A DNA stretch of 64,000 nucleotides from Callorhinus ursinus. Lineage: Eukaryota; Chordata; Mammalia; Carnivora; Otariidae. Shown in pieces: positions 1 through 11,844 of the stretch. The stretch is from assembly GCF_003265705.1 (NCBI RefSeq), contig NW_020313285.1:15318050-15382049 (forward strand), read 5' to 3'. Both the position numbers and the translations under genes were made by a program. Positions within the stretch are counted from its first letter, which is position 1. Each line of letters begins with the position of its first letter. The notes beneath the pieces are model-generated. The model saw only the letters and a list, made by a program, of their open reading frames with translations, made no database searches and was not told the DNA's origin.

Positions 1-2964
1 AAAATCTTTGGGATACAGCAAAGGCAGTCCTGAAAGGAAACTATATAGCAATACAAGCCTTTCTCAAGAAACAAGAAAGGCCTCAAATACACAACCTAAC
101 CCTACACCTAAAGGAGTTGGAGAAAGAACAGCAAATAAAGCCTAAACCCAGCAGGAGAAGAGAAATCATAAAGATCAGAGCAGAAATCAATGAACTAGAA
201 ACCAAAAGAACAGTAGAACAGATCAACGAAACTAGGAGCTGGTTCTTTGAAAGAATTAACAAGATTGATAAACCCCTGGCCAGACTGATCAAAAAGAAAA
301 GAGAAATGACCCAAATCAACAAAATCATGAATGAAAGAGGAGAGATCACAACCAACACTACAGAAATAAAACAATTATAAGAACATACTATGAGCAACTC
401 TATGCCAGCAAATTAGATAACCTGGAAGAAATGGGTGCATTCCTAGAGATGTATCAACTACCAAAATAGAACCAGGAAGAAATAGAAAACCTGAACAGAC
501 CTATAACCACCAAGGAAATTGAAGCCGTCATCAAAAATCTCCCAACAAACAAGAGCCCAGGGCCAGATGGCTTCCCAGGGGAATTCTACCAAACATTTCA
601 AGAAGAATTAATACCTATTCTCCTGAAACTGTTCCAAAAAATAGAAATGGAAGGAAAACTTCCAAACTCATTTTATGAGGCCAGCATTGCCTTGATCCCC
701 AAACGAGACAAAGACCCCATCAAAAAGGGGAATTACAGACCAATATCCTTGATGAACATGGATGCAAAAATTCTCACCAAAATACTAGCCAATTGGATCC
801 AACAGTACATTAAAAGGATTATTCACCACGACCAAGTGGGATTTATCCCTGGGCTGCAAGGTTGGTTCAACATCCGCAAATCAATCAACGTGATACAATA
901 CATCAACAAAAGAAAGAACAAGAATCATATGATACTCTCAATAGATGCAGAAAAAGCATTTGACAAAGTACAGCATCCTTTCTTGATCAAAACTCTTCAG
1001 AGTATACGGATAGAGGGTACATACCTCAATATCATAAAAGCCATCTATGAAAAACCTACAGCGAATATCATTCTCAATGGAGAAAAGCTGAGAGCTTTCC
1101 CCCTAAGGTCAGGAACATGGCAGGGATGTCCACTATCACCACTGCTATTCAACATAGTATTAGAAGTCCTAGCCACAGCAATCAGACAACAAAAAGAAAC
1201 CAAAGGCATCCAAAGCGGCAAGGAGGAAGTCAAACTCTCACTCTTTCCAGATGATATGATACTTTATGTGGAAAACCCAAAAGACTCCACCCCAAAACTG
1301 CTAGAACTCATATAGGAATTCAGTAAAGTGGGAGGATATAAAATCAATGCACAGAAATCAGTCGCATTCCTATACACCAACAACAAGACTGAAGAGAGAC
1401 AAATTAAGGAGTCGATCCCATTTATAATTGTACCCAAAACCAAAAGATACCTAGGAATAAATCTAACCAAAGAGGCAAAGGATCTGTACTCAGAAAACTA
1501 TAAAATACTCATGAAAGAAATTGAGGAAGACACAAAGAAATGGAAAAACGTTCCATGCTCATGGATTGGAAGAACAAACATTGTGAAGATGTCAATGCTA
1601 CCTAGAGCAATCTACACATTCAGTGCAGTCCCCATCAAAATACCATCCACTTTTTTCAAAGAAATGGAACAAATAGTCCTAAAATTTGTATGGAACCAGA
1701 AGAGACCCCGAATAGCCAGAGGAATATTGAAAAAGAAAAGCAAAGCTGGCGGCATCACAATTCCGGACTTCCAACTCTATGACAAAGCTGTCATCATCAA
1801 GACAGTATGGTACTGACACAAAAACAGACACATCTATCAATGGAAGAGAATAGAGAGCCCAGAAATGGACCCTCAACTCTATGGTCAACTCATCTTTGAC
1901 AAAGCAGGAAAGAATGTCCAATGGAAAAAAGACAGCCTCTTCAACAAACGGTGTTGGGAAAATTGGACAGCCACATGCAGAAGAATGAAACTGAACCATT
2001 TCCTTACACCACACACAAAAATAGACTCCAAATGGTTGAAAGAGCTAAAGGTGAGACAGGAGTCCATCAAAATCCTAAAAGAGAACATGGGTAGCAACCT
2101 CTTCGACCTCAGCCGCAGCAACTTCTACCTAGAAACATCGCCAAAGGCAAGGGAAGCAAGGGCAAAAATGAACTATTGGGATTCCATCAAGATAAAAAGC
2201 TTTTGCACAGCAAAAGAAACAGTCTACAAAACCAAAAGACAGCCGACAGAATGGGAGAAGATACTTGCAAATGACATATCAGATAAAGGGCTAGTATCCA
2301 AAATCTGTAAAGAACTTATCAAACTCAACACCCAAAGAATAAATAATCCAATCAAAAATGGGCAGAAGACATGAACAGACATTTTTCCAAAGAAGCCATC
2401 GAAATGGCCAACAGACACATGAAAAAGTGCTCCACATCGCTCGGAATCAGGGAAATCCAAATCAAAACCTCAATGAGATATCACATCACACCCGTCAGAA
2501 TGGCTAAAATTAACAAGTCAGGAAACGACCGATGTTGGCGGGGATGTGGAGAAAGGGGAACCCTCCTCCCCTGTTGGTGGGAATGCAAGCTGGTGCAACC
2601 ACTCTGGAAAACAGTATGGAGGTTCCTCAAACAGTTGAAAATAGAGCTACCATACGATCTAGCAATTGCCCTACTGGGTATTTACCACAAAGATACAAAT
2701 GTAGGGATCCGAAGGGGTACGTGCACCCCAGTGTTTATAGCAGCAATGTCCACAATAGCCAAACTGTGGAAAGAGCCAAGATGTCCAACGACAGATGAAT
2801 GGATAAAGAAGAGGAGGTATCTATACACAATGGAATATTATGCAGCCATCCAAAGGAATGAGATCTTGCCATTTGCAACGACGTGGATGGAACTGGAGGG
2901 TGTTATGCTGAGGGAAATAAGTCAATCAGAGAAAGACATGTATCATATGACCTCACTGATATGA
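1..2964 (+). pseudogene. L1 ORF2 remnant (linker, reverse transcriptase, Cys-rich C-terminus)
   Basis: ORF2 of L1 normally encodes an endonuclease and reverse transcriptase that copy the element into nicked DNA. The endonuclease part lies outside the window. The linker reads in one frame to the stop at 378-380. The RT frame begins after it and runs, with in-frame stops at 467, 1313 and 1814, to about 2350. A one-base loss then moves the C-terminus into the frame of 2371-2964. Visible RT landmarks are the [10 protein letters not shown] region near 560-590, DAEKAFDKV near 944-970, [11 protein letters not shown] near 1120-1150 and the catalytic tetrad at 1244-1255, which reads FPDD instead of the usual FADD. 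The C-terminal Cys motif keeps its cysteines, but the histidine position is a proline (LLPCWWEC). It ends TSLI-stop as in the other copy. Confidence 0.93.
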
Positions 2965-3432
2965 GGAAATCTTAATGTCAGGAAACAAACTGAGGGTTGC
3001 TGGAGTGGTGGGGGGTGGGAAGGATGGGGTGGCTGGGCGATAGACATTGGGGAGGGTATGTGCTATGGTGAGCGCTGTGAATTGTGCAAGACTGTTGAAT
3101 CACAGATCTGTACTTCTGAAACAAATAATGCAATATATGTTAAGAAAAAAAAAAAAGAAGATAGCAGGAGGGGAAGAATGAAGGGGAGTAAGTCGGAGGG
3201 GGAGACGAACCATGAGAGATGATGGACTCTAAAAAACAAACTGAGGGTTCTAGAGGGGAGGGGGCTGGGGGGATGGGTTAGCCTGGTGATGGGTATTAAA
3301 GAGGGCACATTCTGAATGGAGCACTGGGTGTTATGCACAAACAATGAATCATGGAACACTACATCAAAAACTGATGGTGTAATGTATGGTGATTAACATA
3401 ACAATAAAAAATTTAAAAAAACTCAAAAAAAA
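2965..3432 (+). other. L1 3' UTR with two diverged modules and G-rich tracts
   Basis: After the ORF2 stop come two related modules. Each begins with a motif like AACAAACTGAGGGTT (near 2984 and 3235) and continues into a G-rich tract (near 3003-3036 and 3254-3279). Each ends in an A-rich run: an internal one near 3145-3165 and the terminal one near 3405-3432. The G-rich tracts could form G-quadruplexes, which is inference. The functional polyadenylation signal is the AATAAA at 3403. Confidence 0.75.
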
Positions 3433-4079
3433 AGAAAACAATTGGACAAGAAGAGTTAGGAAAGGGAGATTGGAATTTAAGAAGAAACATGGGGTTGGTT
3501 TTTTTTTCAGTTTTTTATTTCATTTTCTACCTTCTTGTTCTATTAATTTGTTGCTAACAAGTTTCCCCTGATTTGGGGAAAGTTATGTTTCTCTGCACAG
3601 ACCTGGCTATCTCTCCATTCCAGTGCAGAAGTGTTTTCTTCTATTTGTATTATTTTGATATATGCTCAGAATATGCTTGCAGCCAATATCATATCAGATA
3701 CTTCTCATGGGTGTTACAAAGATGCAAGGAATCTAGTGCTGAGCTTCTTTTTGAGGAACTAGCATTAAAACCTAACTTTCACAGGAGATAAATTTTAAAC
3801 AGGTGGAAGGGAGATTTAGACTGTGTTTTGTAATCAGTCTCCATGAAAGAAAGAAAGCATGCCTTTTGCCAATTTTTGCTCTCTATCATCTTTAGAGGAC
3901 AGTATCTTTGAGGAAGGCATTATGGTTTCAGTTACTTGAGATTACTCCCTTGTCATCAAGGTGAATATGTGTTATCAATATGTTAAAATATTTTTTATTC
4001 TTGGTTTACAGTTTTGCTACAGTAAAAAAGACAAATTTGGTGCAATCTCAAGATATTCTAGTATATAATTATGTGTTTA
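3433..4079. other. Single-copy AT-rich DNA, nothing recognised
   Basis: Between the L1 tail and the first Can-SINE I see no coding frame with support, no RNA gene and no repeat I can name. Confidence 0.5.
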
Positions 4080-4092
4080 AAACCAGGTTTTC

Positions 4093-4310
4093 GGGACACC
4101 TCTGTGGCTCAGTCAGTTAAGCATCTACCTTCGGCTCCGGTCATGATCCCAGGGTCCTGGGATCAAGTCCCAAGTCAGGTTCCTTGCTCAGTGGGGAGCC
4201 TGCTTCTCCCTCTGCCTTCCATTCCCCCTGCTTGTGCGCTCTCGCTCTCTCTCTCTCTCTCTGACAAATAAATAAATAAAATATTTGATAGATAAATAAA
4301 TAAATAAAAC
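4093..4310 (+). mobile_element. Can-SINE (tRNA-Lys derived)
   Basis: The head is GGGACACCTCTGTGGCTCAG. A box, B-box region (GGATCAAGTCC), CT tract and AAATAAATAAA tail follow, with an extra GATAGATAAATAAA stretch. Direct repeats AAACCAGGTTTTC at 4080-4092 and 4311-4323 are exact target-site duplications and set both boundaries. Confidence 0.95.
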
Positions 4311-4594
4311 AAACCAGGTTTTCCCAGAACTTTAAGAAAGACCAGTATTTAATGGGAACCTACAGAATCATGTTTCTCAGCGCACTCTCTGCCCCAGTGG
4401 TCACATGGGGCCAGGAGTATTATTGTGATTTTAAATGTTGTGGTGACACATGAATTATCTCTCAATGTGATTTTTAGGGCTTGAAGGTCCTATGGGGTGT
4501 CATCCTTGAGAAGGGCTGGAAAAGGGAAGCCTAGAGCTAGGAGTTGACCTCTGCTAACTTACTTCCAGGTCCTGCCAGCAAAGTCACAGCATTG

Positions 4595-4700
4595 TCCCTG
4601 GTCGCTGCACAAGAGAGGTTAAGCAACTTGCTCAAAATTGCATAGCTAATAAGTGAGAAATAGAATTCAAATCCAGGACTATTGTTTCAAATGATCCCTG
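4595..4700 (-). mobile_element. MIR fragment
   Basis: The text GAGGTTAAGCAACTTGCTCA, followed by an AGCTAATAAGTGAGAAATAG-like stretch and TTCAAATCC, matches the antisense core and 5' part of the ancient mammalian tRNA-derived SINE MIR. Confidence 0.7.
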
Positions 4701-4926
4701 AGGATTTCCTCTCTTTAGGTGAGAAGTAGTAATGGTTAAGAAATTTAATAAGGAATTTAATTTGAATAAAAACCCCTGTTAGCTGGATCAGTTTCTCCTG
4801 AATGATTAAGGCTGAAAGGGTATCTCCATCTAGTTTGTGTGGAACTAAAACAGAAGTATGTGAATGCCATGATTGCTGCCTTTTCCTTCTTTGTTTTCAA
4901 TTTCCCTCCATATCACCTCCATTCTC

Positions 4927-5107
4927 TCTTTTTTTTTAAGATTTTTATTTATTTTGACAGAGAGAGAGTGTGTGTACAAGCAGGGGAAGCAGCAGGCAGA
5001 GGGAGAGGGAGAAGCAGGCTCCCTGCTCAGCAGGGAGCCTGATCCCAGGGTTGGCATGACCTGAGCCAAAGGCAGACACTTAACCGTCTGAGCCACCCAG
5101 GCGCCCC
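4927..5107 (-). mobile_element. Can-SINE, internally shortened
   Basis: It starts with a T-run and AAGATTTTTATTTATTTTGAC and ends in GAGCCACCCAGGCGCCCC. Near-exact target duplications TCACCTCCATTCTC (4913-4926) and TCACTTCCATTCTC (5108-5121) bracket it. Part of the B-box region is missing compared with other copies. Confidence 0.93.
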
Positions 5108-5121
5108 TCACTTCCATTCTC

Positions 5122-7190
5122 TTGACCCTGGGTACCAGGGGCACCCATGTCTTTAACACCTCCCTCACACCCACCCCCACTTTCCATCATCCATTTCTTC
5201 TTCTTTGTTGTGGGCAAGTCATGAATTCTTGATGGATCACAGTGTGTTTTGCAAGCTCAGCGTCAAGGACCCATTCCAAATATATTAACCCCTAAACCCT
5301 TCACAGGTAGAAAGTTGGAGTTTCTACTGTCAATTCATCTGGCCGGTTCAGTAAACCAGGTTCCACATCAAAGATTCCATTTAGAACCAAAATAATTTGT
5401 AATTCATTATGCAAATAATTTCTAAGTCAAAATTTGTTATACATTTGAATAATCCTTGTGTTGACACTTTTTAATCTGTAATAATAGTACTTAGGATTTG
5501 GAAATGATGTGTAGAGACATTAGAGAAGATTTTGTGGAAAGAAAGCATAAGATATTTTGTTCAGTGTTTTTATATTTTTAATTTTATTAATTATTTTAAA
5601 CTCTAAAATTAATAATTTTAAACTCTTCATTCATTTGGTTGGTTTTTATATTACCTAGGGACTACTGTTTCTAGTTTAAAACCACTTTGCCATGGTTTTT
5701 TAATGGGTTATGTATTCAGAATTTAGAAAAATGGACCTGTTGCTTGGGCATATTGAATGACACAGTAACGAAGTCAGTCCTTCAAAATGGTAACTTTAAA
5801 AAAAAATCCTTTTGTGATTTAATGGGAGTTTCTCTGCAATTCTATGTTATTTTAATGGACAGGCATCTCAAGAACAGCTGTGGTAATGTAATTCACCACC
5901 AGTTCTTCTGTTATGAACCAAATGAAATTTTTATTGCCTGCAGAAATCAATCCCCACCTCTGAGACACTTATATTAGTTAGAGAATGAATGAAAATTCTG
6001 TCTTTTTAAAGTAATGAAGCAAGGCAGGAGTAGAGCAAAACAATATAGTAATGAAGGCGAGAGCATTCCCTAACTTCTAACATACAAATATTCAAGTTCT
6101 TTTACTGTTCGATATAAGAAAATGCTTATGAAAAAAAATCACTCATTTGTAAAGGTTAAAAGGCTCTCTTTAACTGGAAACCTGATGAAAGTCACACTTT
6201 AGGTTATTTTTAATCCTAAAGATAGAAATTATTTTTCCACATGGATTTTCCTTGTTTTTCCATATCACTTTAATCTGTCGTGCTTTTGTGTCCAACTTCT
6301 GATCATAGCCCACAAGCAATGATTATAAATCGCTAACCCATGTCTTTCCCAATGTGTTAACACATTCTTTAGTTCCCCAAACCACCATCACTGCTATGAG
6401 AAATAATACCTCTAACTTCTTGACTGTTGATCATAAATATCCCACAATGGCTTCTAAACTGTTTTCACTGAGACATGTTATCAGTGTTTTCTGTCATGTT
6501 ATTCAAAGAATGTTAAACCCCATGTGAATACTATTATAAAAATTATTTGCATATTAAAGTAAGCCATTATAGGATTCTGGAATGAACATCTTCCTGGAAC
6601 CAAGAAGAAAATATTTAAACTATAGTCTTTATTTCAATATCATACGATTCAGATCCAAATCATTTTTCCACTGACAGTCAAGAAATGCTGCTTTCAGTCT
6701 CTGAATAGAGTAAATGGAAATCTAAAAAAGTAAATGAAAAATTTTATGGAAGGCATTTAATTTTCTAAAGGAGTCAAGCTTATCTTTCTTACCTAAATGT
6801 CTCCATTTGGAGTATTCTCTATGGAGTTTAAATTTAATCAGAAATTTTAAATTTATAACAAGATGCTTTTTGGGAGGATTTAATCAAATGACCTAAAGGA
6901 ATTAAAACACAGCCAGTTGTACACATTGTTTAGTCATCTTTTAGGACAGTGAGAGTTTGGGAAAGGAAATAAAGCACAGAAAGAGGTCAACACTCACCTC
7001 ACCCCACCTCTTTTTAAGTTCTTACTGCAAACAGAATGACTATTCAAAAAGCTTGTTGAATAAACTAATGAAATACATTGGTGGTATGTTGTTTCATTAC
7101 ATAAGCCATTCAGATGTTTACTTAACTCCAAATGATTTACCAAGGGATTTTTGAGGTGATCAGCCCATTAGACAAGACACAGTCACTAAG
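5122..7190. other. AT-rich single-copy DNA, no gene found
   Basis: About 2 kb with no recognisable exon, RNA gene or named repeat. The longest open frame (5687-5977, 96 codons) has no motif and looks random. Confidence 0.45.
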
Positions 7191-7244
7191 CTAAGCTAGC
7201 TAGCTAGCTAGATAGATAGATAGATAGATAGATAGAGATAGAAA
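7188..7244. repeat. Compound tetranucleotide microsatellite (TAGC)n(TAGA)n
   Basis: Runs of GCTAGCTAGCTA pass directly into GATAGATAGATAGATAGATA. This is a compound short tandem repeat that is likely length-variable. Confidence 0.95.
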
Positions 7245-7732
7245 AGGTTTAATATACATCAACTCTAAATTACCTTTCCTACATCCCATCCTTCACCATC
7301 TACATAGAGTATTGTAGAAGAGGGTACAATATTGGCATGGTTGTGTAGAAGCAATAATAATTAGTCCCAGACACAGTACACTGAAAAAGATACACAAGTG
7401 CAGAGGCACACATGTACACATATGCAGGCATGTGTAAAATATGTATTCTCTCTATATAAATATATATAAAATACTTATCTGTCTTGTTTTGTACATATGT
7501 GTAAATTACTCTGTACCAACATGAGCTCTGTTCAGTTATTTGGTTGAGTTAGAAGCCAGTCTGACAAAAGGGAGTGTTCACTTGGTTAATTTCTGCAGTT
7601 CCTAAGATAATACCTTCCACAAGCATATACTGCATATTTGATGACAACTGCTCTCTCTCCATGTTATTTTCCTGAGTCATAAAACAACATTGGAGTCACT
7701 TTATGAACTACAAAACCACTTATAATTTAGAC
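7245..7732. other. AT-rich DNA, nothing recognised
   Basis: It contains a short TATATA-rich part near 7440-7475. No coding signal or recognisable repeat was seen. Confidence 0.4.
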
Positions 7733-8206
7733 CAGTGCTACTCAAAATATTCTGAGGCTGACACGCAAACTGTCACCTGTCCACCACAATGAGAACAGTG
7801 CAGGAATTGAGGGTAAAAATTATAACATTTTTTTGAGATTTATTTATTTATTTTAGAGAGACAGAGCACAAGTGGGGGGCAGAGGGAGAGAGAATCTCAA
7901 GCAGACTCCCCACTGAGCATGGAGGCCGACATGGGGCTCGACATGGGGCTCAGTCTCACAACCCTGAAATCACGACCTAAGCGAAAACCAAGAGTCAGAT
8001 GCTTAACTGAGTATACCACCCTGGCACCCCAGCAATTACAAACTTTTATAGCAATTTGATATTGCTGAGCTGTCCAAGAAGCATTTCATGTTTCTGGTAA
8101 TTTATCTCTTATTGTATTTATAAAAGTATTGGTCTACCATGGATTAGAATTTTTTTTAATGACCAAAAAGTTGGACCTTCATCATAGATGGTTTGAGAAC
8201 CACTTG
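7733..8206. mobile_element. hAT-type nonautonomous DNA transposon, split by a Can-SINE
   Basis: The left end CAGTGCTACTCAAAA and the right end GTTTGAGAACCACTTG are imperfect inverted repeats of the type seen in mammalian hAT (Charlie/MER5-like) elements. The middle is interrupted by the SINE at 7831-8033, leaving about 270 bp of original element. I cannot name the family, and the 8-bp target duplication is not clear. Confidence 0.5.
7831..8033 (-). mobile_element. Can-SINE, older subfamily
   Basis: It starts TTTGAGATTTATTTATTTATTTT and ends in a degraded CACCCTGGCACCCC head. The AGAATCTCAAGCAGACTCCCC body differs from the younger copies. Flanks AATTATAACATTT (7818-7830) and AATTACAAACTTT (8034-8046) fit a decayed target duplication. 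A short GACATGGGGCTC unit is doubled near 7928-7951. Confidence 0.88.
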
Positions 8207-8261
8207 TCCATGTTCAGTTACTTAAACCTGACTGCATACCAAGGTTCTCCAGGGCACTTCT

Positions 8262-8465
8262 TTTTTTTTTTTTTTTTAAGATTTTATTTATTTATTTGAC
8301 AGAGAGAGACACAGCGAGAGAGGGAACACAAGCAGGGGGAGTGGGAGAGGGAGAAGCAGGCTTCCTGCTGAGCAGGGAGACAGATGCTGGCTCAATCCCA
8401 GGACCCTGGGATCATGACCTGAGCCGAAGGCAGACACTTAACCGACTGAGCCACCCAGGCACCCT
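8262..8465 (-). mobile_element. Can-SINE
   Basis: A long T-run and AAGATTTTATTTATTTATTTGAC lead into a full antisense body ending GAGCCACCCAGGCACCC. The flanks AGGGCACTTCT and AGGCAACTTCT are likely imperfect target duplications. Confidence 0.93.
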
Positions 8466-8634
8466 CTCTAGGCAACTTCTTAAAAAGCATAGGATGTTTA
8501 GTGATTGGGGTCTAGAGCTCTGTATATTAAAAAAATCTCCAGGTTACTTGATGAATATCGAGTTTGGAACATCTTTTATATGTATCTGTTTTAACTGCTG
8601 CATCTAATTATATCAAGACTTGTAAGTTCTTGGT

Positions 8635-8760
8635 GATTCCAGTAGAATATAAGCGCCATGTACACAGTGATGCTGTCTTCACTGCGATGTCTTCAGCACC
8701 TAGACTGATAGCTGATACATACTAAGTCATCAAAAATATTGGTTGAATAAATCAATAAGT
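8635..8760 (+). mobile_element. L2 3'-end fragment
   Basis: The run AGAATATAAGCGCCATG, then CAGCACCTAGACTGATAGCT, then GGTTGAATAAATCAATAAGT follows the 3' end of the ancient LINE L2 in sense orientation. Confidence 0.65.
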
Positions 8761-9224
8761 AAATGCATACCTTAGGTCCTCAACTAGATTGTAAGAAAAT
8801 TTAAAACAAGGGTCATGTCTTTTGTTTTGTGGCCTTTAACATATTTCTTTATATAGAAAAAAAACTCATTTTGTATACACATATAAGTAGCTTCCCATAA
8901 TAACAGCAAATTAATTTCTCAACACCCCAACATTGCAGCCCCAAGTACCACTCCTGATCTTCCCAAATTAACAGATAATATGATTTTTTTGCAGACAAAT
9001 ATATCTAGGAATCCCCGGGCATTTCCTGGTATCTCTGAATCAGTTTGGTCAATCTCACCCATTGCTATAGAAGAAAATTTGACCACAACTACACAAGAGC
9101 AGAGGAGTCCACAGCCCATGGCACAGCTGCTCCTTGTTTGGGAAGGTAGCTGCTCTTGCTGCAATTTGGCTGATGATTTACTCTGTAACACACTTTATCT
9201 TTACATCAACACCCAAAGTCCTTT
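8761..9224. other. Single-copy DNA, nothing recognised
   Basis: Two overlapping open frames near 8919-9312, one on each strand, lack motifs or gene structure. I regard them as chance. Confidence 0.4.
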
Positions 9225-9590
9225 TAATGTCTTTGTGCCTTTTCTCATGCCGTATCTCATTCCTGGAATACCATTCAGTTCGTACTCACTGAACAAACTC
9301 TTCTACTTCTGAACAAATTCTTCTACCTCTGATTCAGCTGAGAAACAACTAGTTCTTCGTCAAAGCTAATTGCTCTGTGCCCTGTTTTCCTACCATAGTT
9401 CACCATTGCAAACCTCTGCTGCCTTTCCGTTTCCCTGTTACCCATTAAACTTCAGTCTACATTCTTCTTCCTTCCTCCCCTACTGAGCTCCTCCTGGGCT
9501 CAGAGCATATCTCATTCATTTCTGTGTTGCCTTATCTGAGTGCCAGCTTCAGAGCAGATACTCCAGAGATATTGTATTAATGTGTGAATC
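9225..9590 (+). mobile_element. Probable L2 fragment
   Basis: Phrases such as CATTCCTGGAATACC, CTCCTCCTGGGCTCAGAGCA and the ending GATATTGTATTAATGTGTGA follow the order of the L2 3' region. Divergence is high. Confidence 0.45.
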
Positions 9591-11840
9591 CCTATGGCCA
9601 CTTTTTATCTATTGAGCATCAGATTTAGGGAAGTTAGAATAGAAGAGAATAAAGACTCTCTGGCATTCAGATGCTATGCCTGCCATGGAGAAATCAGGAA
9701 AGGATGATTTTTTTTCCTCTCAGAATTGAATGGCCCGCCCCTTCAGTGAGCCTTGCTTTTAAGGGGCCCCTGAGTAAGAACCTGCAATCTCTGTCTTTGT
9801 GAGGCTATTAATTAAATTAGTTTTGGTGCCTCCAGAAACGTGTACTTCCTGCCTGTCTCCTTTTGTTTTATCCACACACAAATACAAGCAGCCAATACCA
9901 TGCTGCTGAACTTAGTTTGTCTCTTCAATTTTCAATAAACCAGACACATTTTCTTTATATTCTTTTATTATTTTATATTCTTTATATCCCTGCCATCTCG
10001 GCAATCTTGACATCGCTCCCCTTATTTTGGCAAGATAATGGATTTTTTAAAAGTAACAGCTACTAATAAAAGTTCATTATTGATATTCCCTTCAGCGCTT
10101 GCATTATAAACCCTCCTGGTCAGTTTTTTGTTCATATTATCAAGGAGGATTTCTTTTTGTTCCTTCTGTCCATAAAAACAGGCAGATTTCATCGGCAATG
10201 TGCTTGTATGTCTGGTTCACCTTGCACTAAGGGTGTAGCCCCCTGGAGTCCCAGCTTCACATAGGATTGCCTCTTCATTTCCCATCTTGTAGGAAGTAGG
10301 ATTCGTCTTTGGTCCACCAGTCCTGTAATAGCAGCAAAACAGAAACTTAGGGTCTCCAGGGTGAACAATCCCCTCCAGGTGAAAGCCAGTTGGTGAAAAC
10401 TTAACTTATCTCTATGAATTCCCTCTTCCACTTCATTTTTAACCCCTATTTCTTCTTTTGGAGAAAGTGGTGGATTTGGGAAAGGGTCACAGGGATTGGG
10501 AACAATGAGATCCAGTGTCCTCAAGCCAGCTGGGATCTCCCCAGCTTCAGAGTCACCAAAAACTCCTATTTCTTAGTTTCTTGCCTGCTCAGGAGAGAAT
10601 TTACATGGATTAGTATTTATTTTCCATAATTTTTATTTGTGTTTAGTGGGTATGATATTTGCAGTATCTACATAGTGTCATGCTGGTAGACCCTGAAGTC
10701 TAAGCACGTTTTCTTAGTGCAAAACTTTAGGTAATTTGAACAGATAATTCGAATGGTGTTCTACCTTCTTGATATGGAAGAGGGAAAAATACTTAAGAAC
10801 AGGATATATATTTATATTTTAAGGAATTATTTAGCCTTAATAGTAATTATAAAAGAAATAAGAAAATGGTACCAGAGGGTAATAAGTTTTAAATTTGAGA
10901 ATTTAAAAAAAACTTTTTTTGAGAATAGACACACTTCAACCAATAAATAAATAAATAAATAAAGGTCAGGGAAAAGACTCTCCATTTCATGTAGGTGATC
11001 AGAATCTTTCATAAAGGTCCCTTCTTTTGGTGTTCCTTTTGGCGTTTCTGTTCAAATGTGGTTTGAATTTGTCATATACATGAATTGCTATAATTTTTTT
11101 TTTTTTATCTCTCTTTACTCTTTATCAGACTTTCTCTTTCTGGTGCCCACTGTCTTATTTTTTTTCAAATCTTCTATTTCCCTTTAGTTGATTCTGCTTA
11201 AAATTAGTTTCTCAATCTGTTCCCGTCTCTGTGCCTGTCGTTCTCCTTCCAATTTCTCCTTCTCACTCTCAGACACATTAGACAGACATCTTGCTCACAG
11301 ACTTATTCTTTCCCTCACCTGACCTCCAACATTTTTGTACTACTCTTTTTCTTGATGAAAAAACAATTTTTATAGAAATGTTTCTTCTCTTCTCAATTAA
11401 AAAAACAAAACGGGCAGCATATGAAGAATCTTGGAAACGTGGTGGAAAAAAAGAATGATTAAAACCTTGCTGAATAAGAGTTGTTTTTAAAATGGAGGAT
11501 GCCTGATAAAATCAAAGATCTCTCTGGTTTTACCAAAATGGGTGAAATCAATAGTATTCTCCATGTGATTTCGATGTGAAGGTGATAGAAACAAAGATCT
11601 AAAGCAATAGTCATGAGAAAAGAGTTCATGGAGCAGAATCGATTTTTATTGCTAACAGTCACGTAAACTGAAATGGCTACAGGCTTCTGAGAGGATCTAA
11701 AATCATGTGGATCAATATAAGAGCCAAATGTGAAAATGGCTGGGCCTATGTCTTTGGTCTCCTTAAGAGTAAATGCATTTCCAAGAGTAAAATGTCATTT
11801 TATTAAAAAAAAGGGGGGGGTGGAGTGTTCTGTATGACCA
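9591..11840. other. Single-copy DNA, no gene found
   Basis: This stretch contains a short (AAAT)n run near 10940-10964. Pyrimidine-rich parts lie near 11090-11370, and a homopolymer junction of A-run into G-run at about 11805-11821. The minus frame 10189-10524 (111 codons) has no recognisable motif. Confidence 0.4.
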
Positions 11841-11844
11841 TTCA

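Larger units (their letters stand above)
1..3432 (+). mobile_element. Young L1 retrotransposon, 3' half (continues beyond left edge)
   Basis: A carnivoran LINE-1 on the plus strand, entering from outside the window. It holds the ORF2 linker, reverse transcriptase and C-terminal region, then a 3' UTR with an AATAAA signal at 3403-3408 and an A-rich tail near 3405-3432. It aligns throughout with the opposite-strand copy at 40809-47883, so both belong to one subfamily. ORF2 is broken by a frameshift near 366-381, stops at 467-469, 1313-1315 and 1814-1816, and a second frameshift near 2350-2370. The copy is therefore dead. The upstream target-site duplication lies outside the window, so integration cannot be checked at both ends. 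Confidence 0.95.

Noticed and set aside
83..397. 104-codon minus-strand frame at the left edge, and its mirror at 43839-44153
   Set aside because: Both are the antisense of the L1 ORF2 linker region, which is stop-poor on the opposite strand.
3063..3359. 98-codon minus frame (and 40780-41154 plus)
   Set aside because: Antisense of the L1 3' UTR; the same sequence gives the same frame in both copies.
4093..4310. tRNA gene suggested by A-box and B-box sequences (and at every other SINE)
   Set aside because: These are SINE heads derived from tRNA-Lys. They lack a foldable cloverleaf and anticodon arm, and are followed by a SINE tail.
8296..8607. 103-codon plus frame running through a SINE
   Set aside because: Most of it is antisense Can-SINE, which often yields the same peptide-like text in SINE after SINE.
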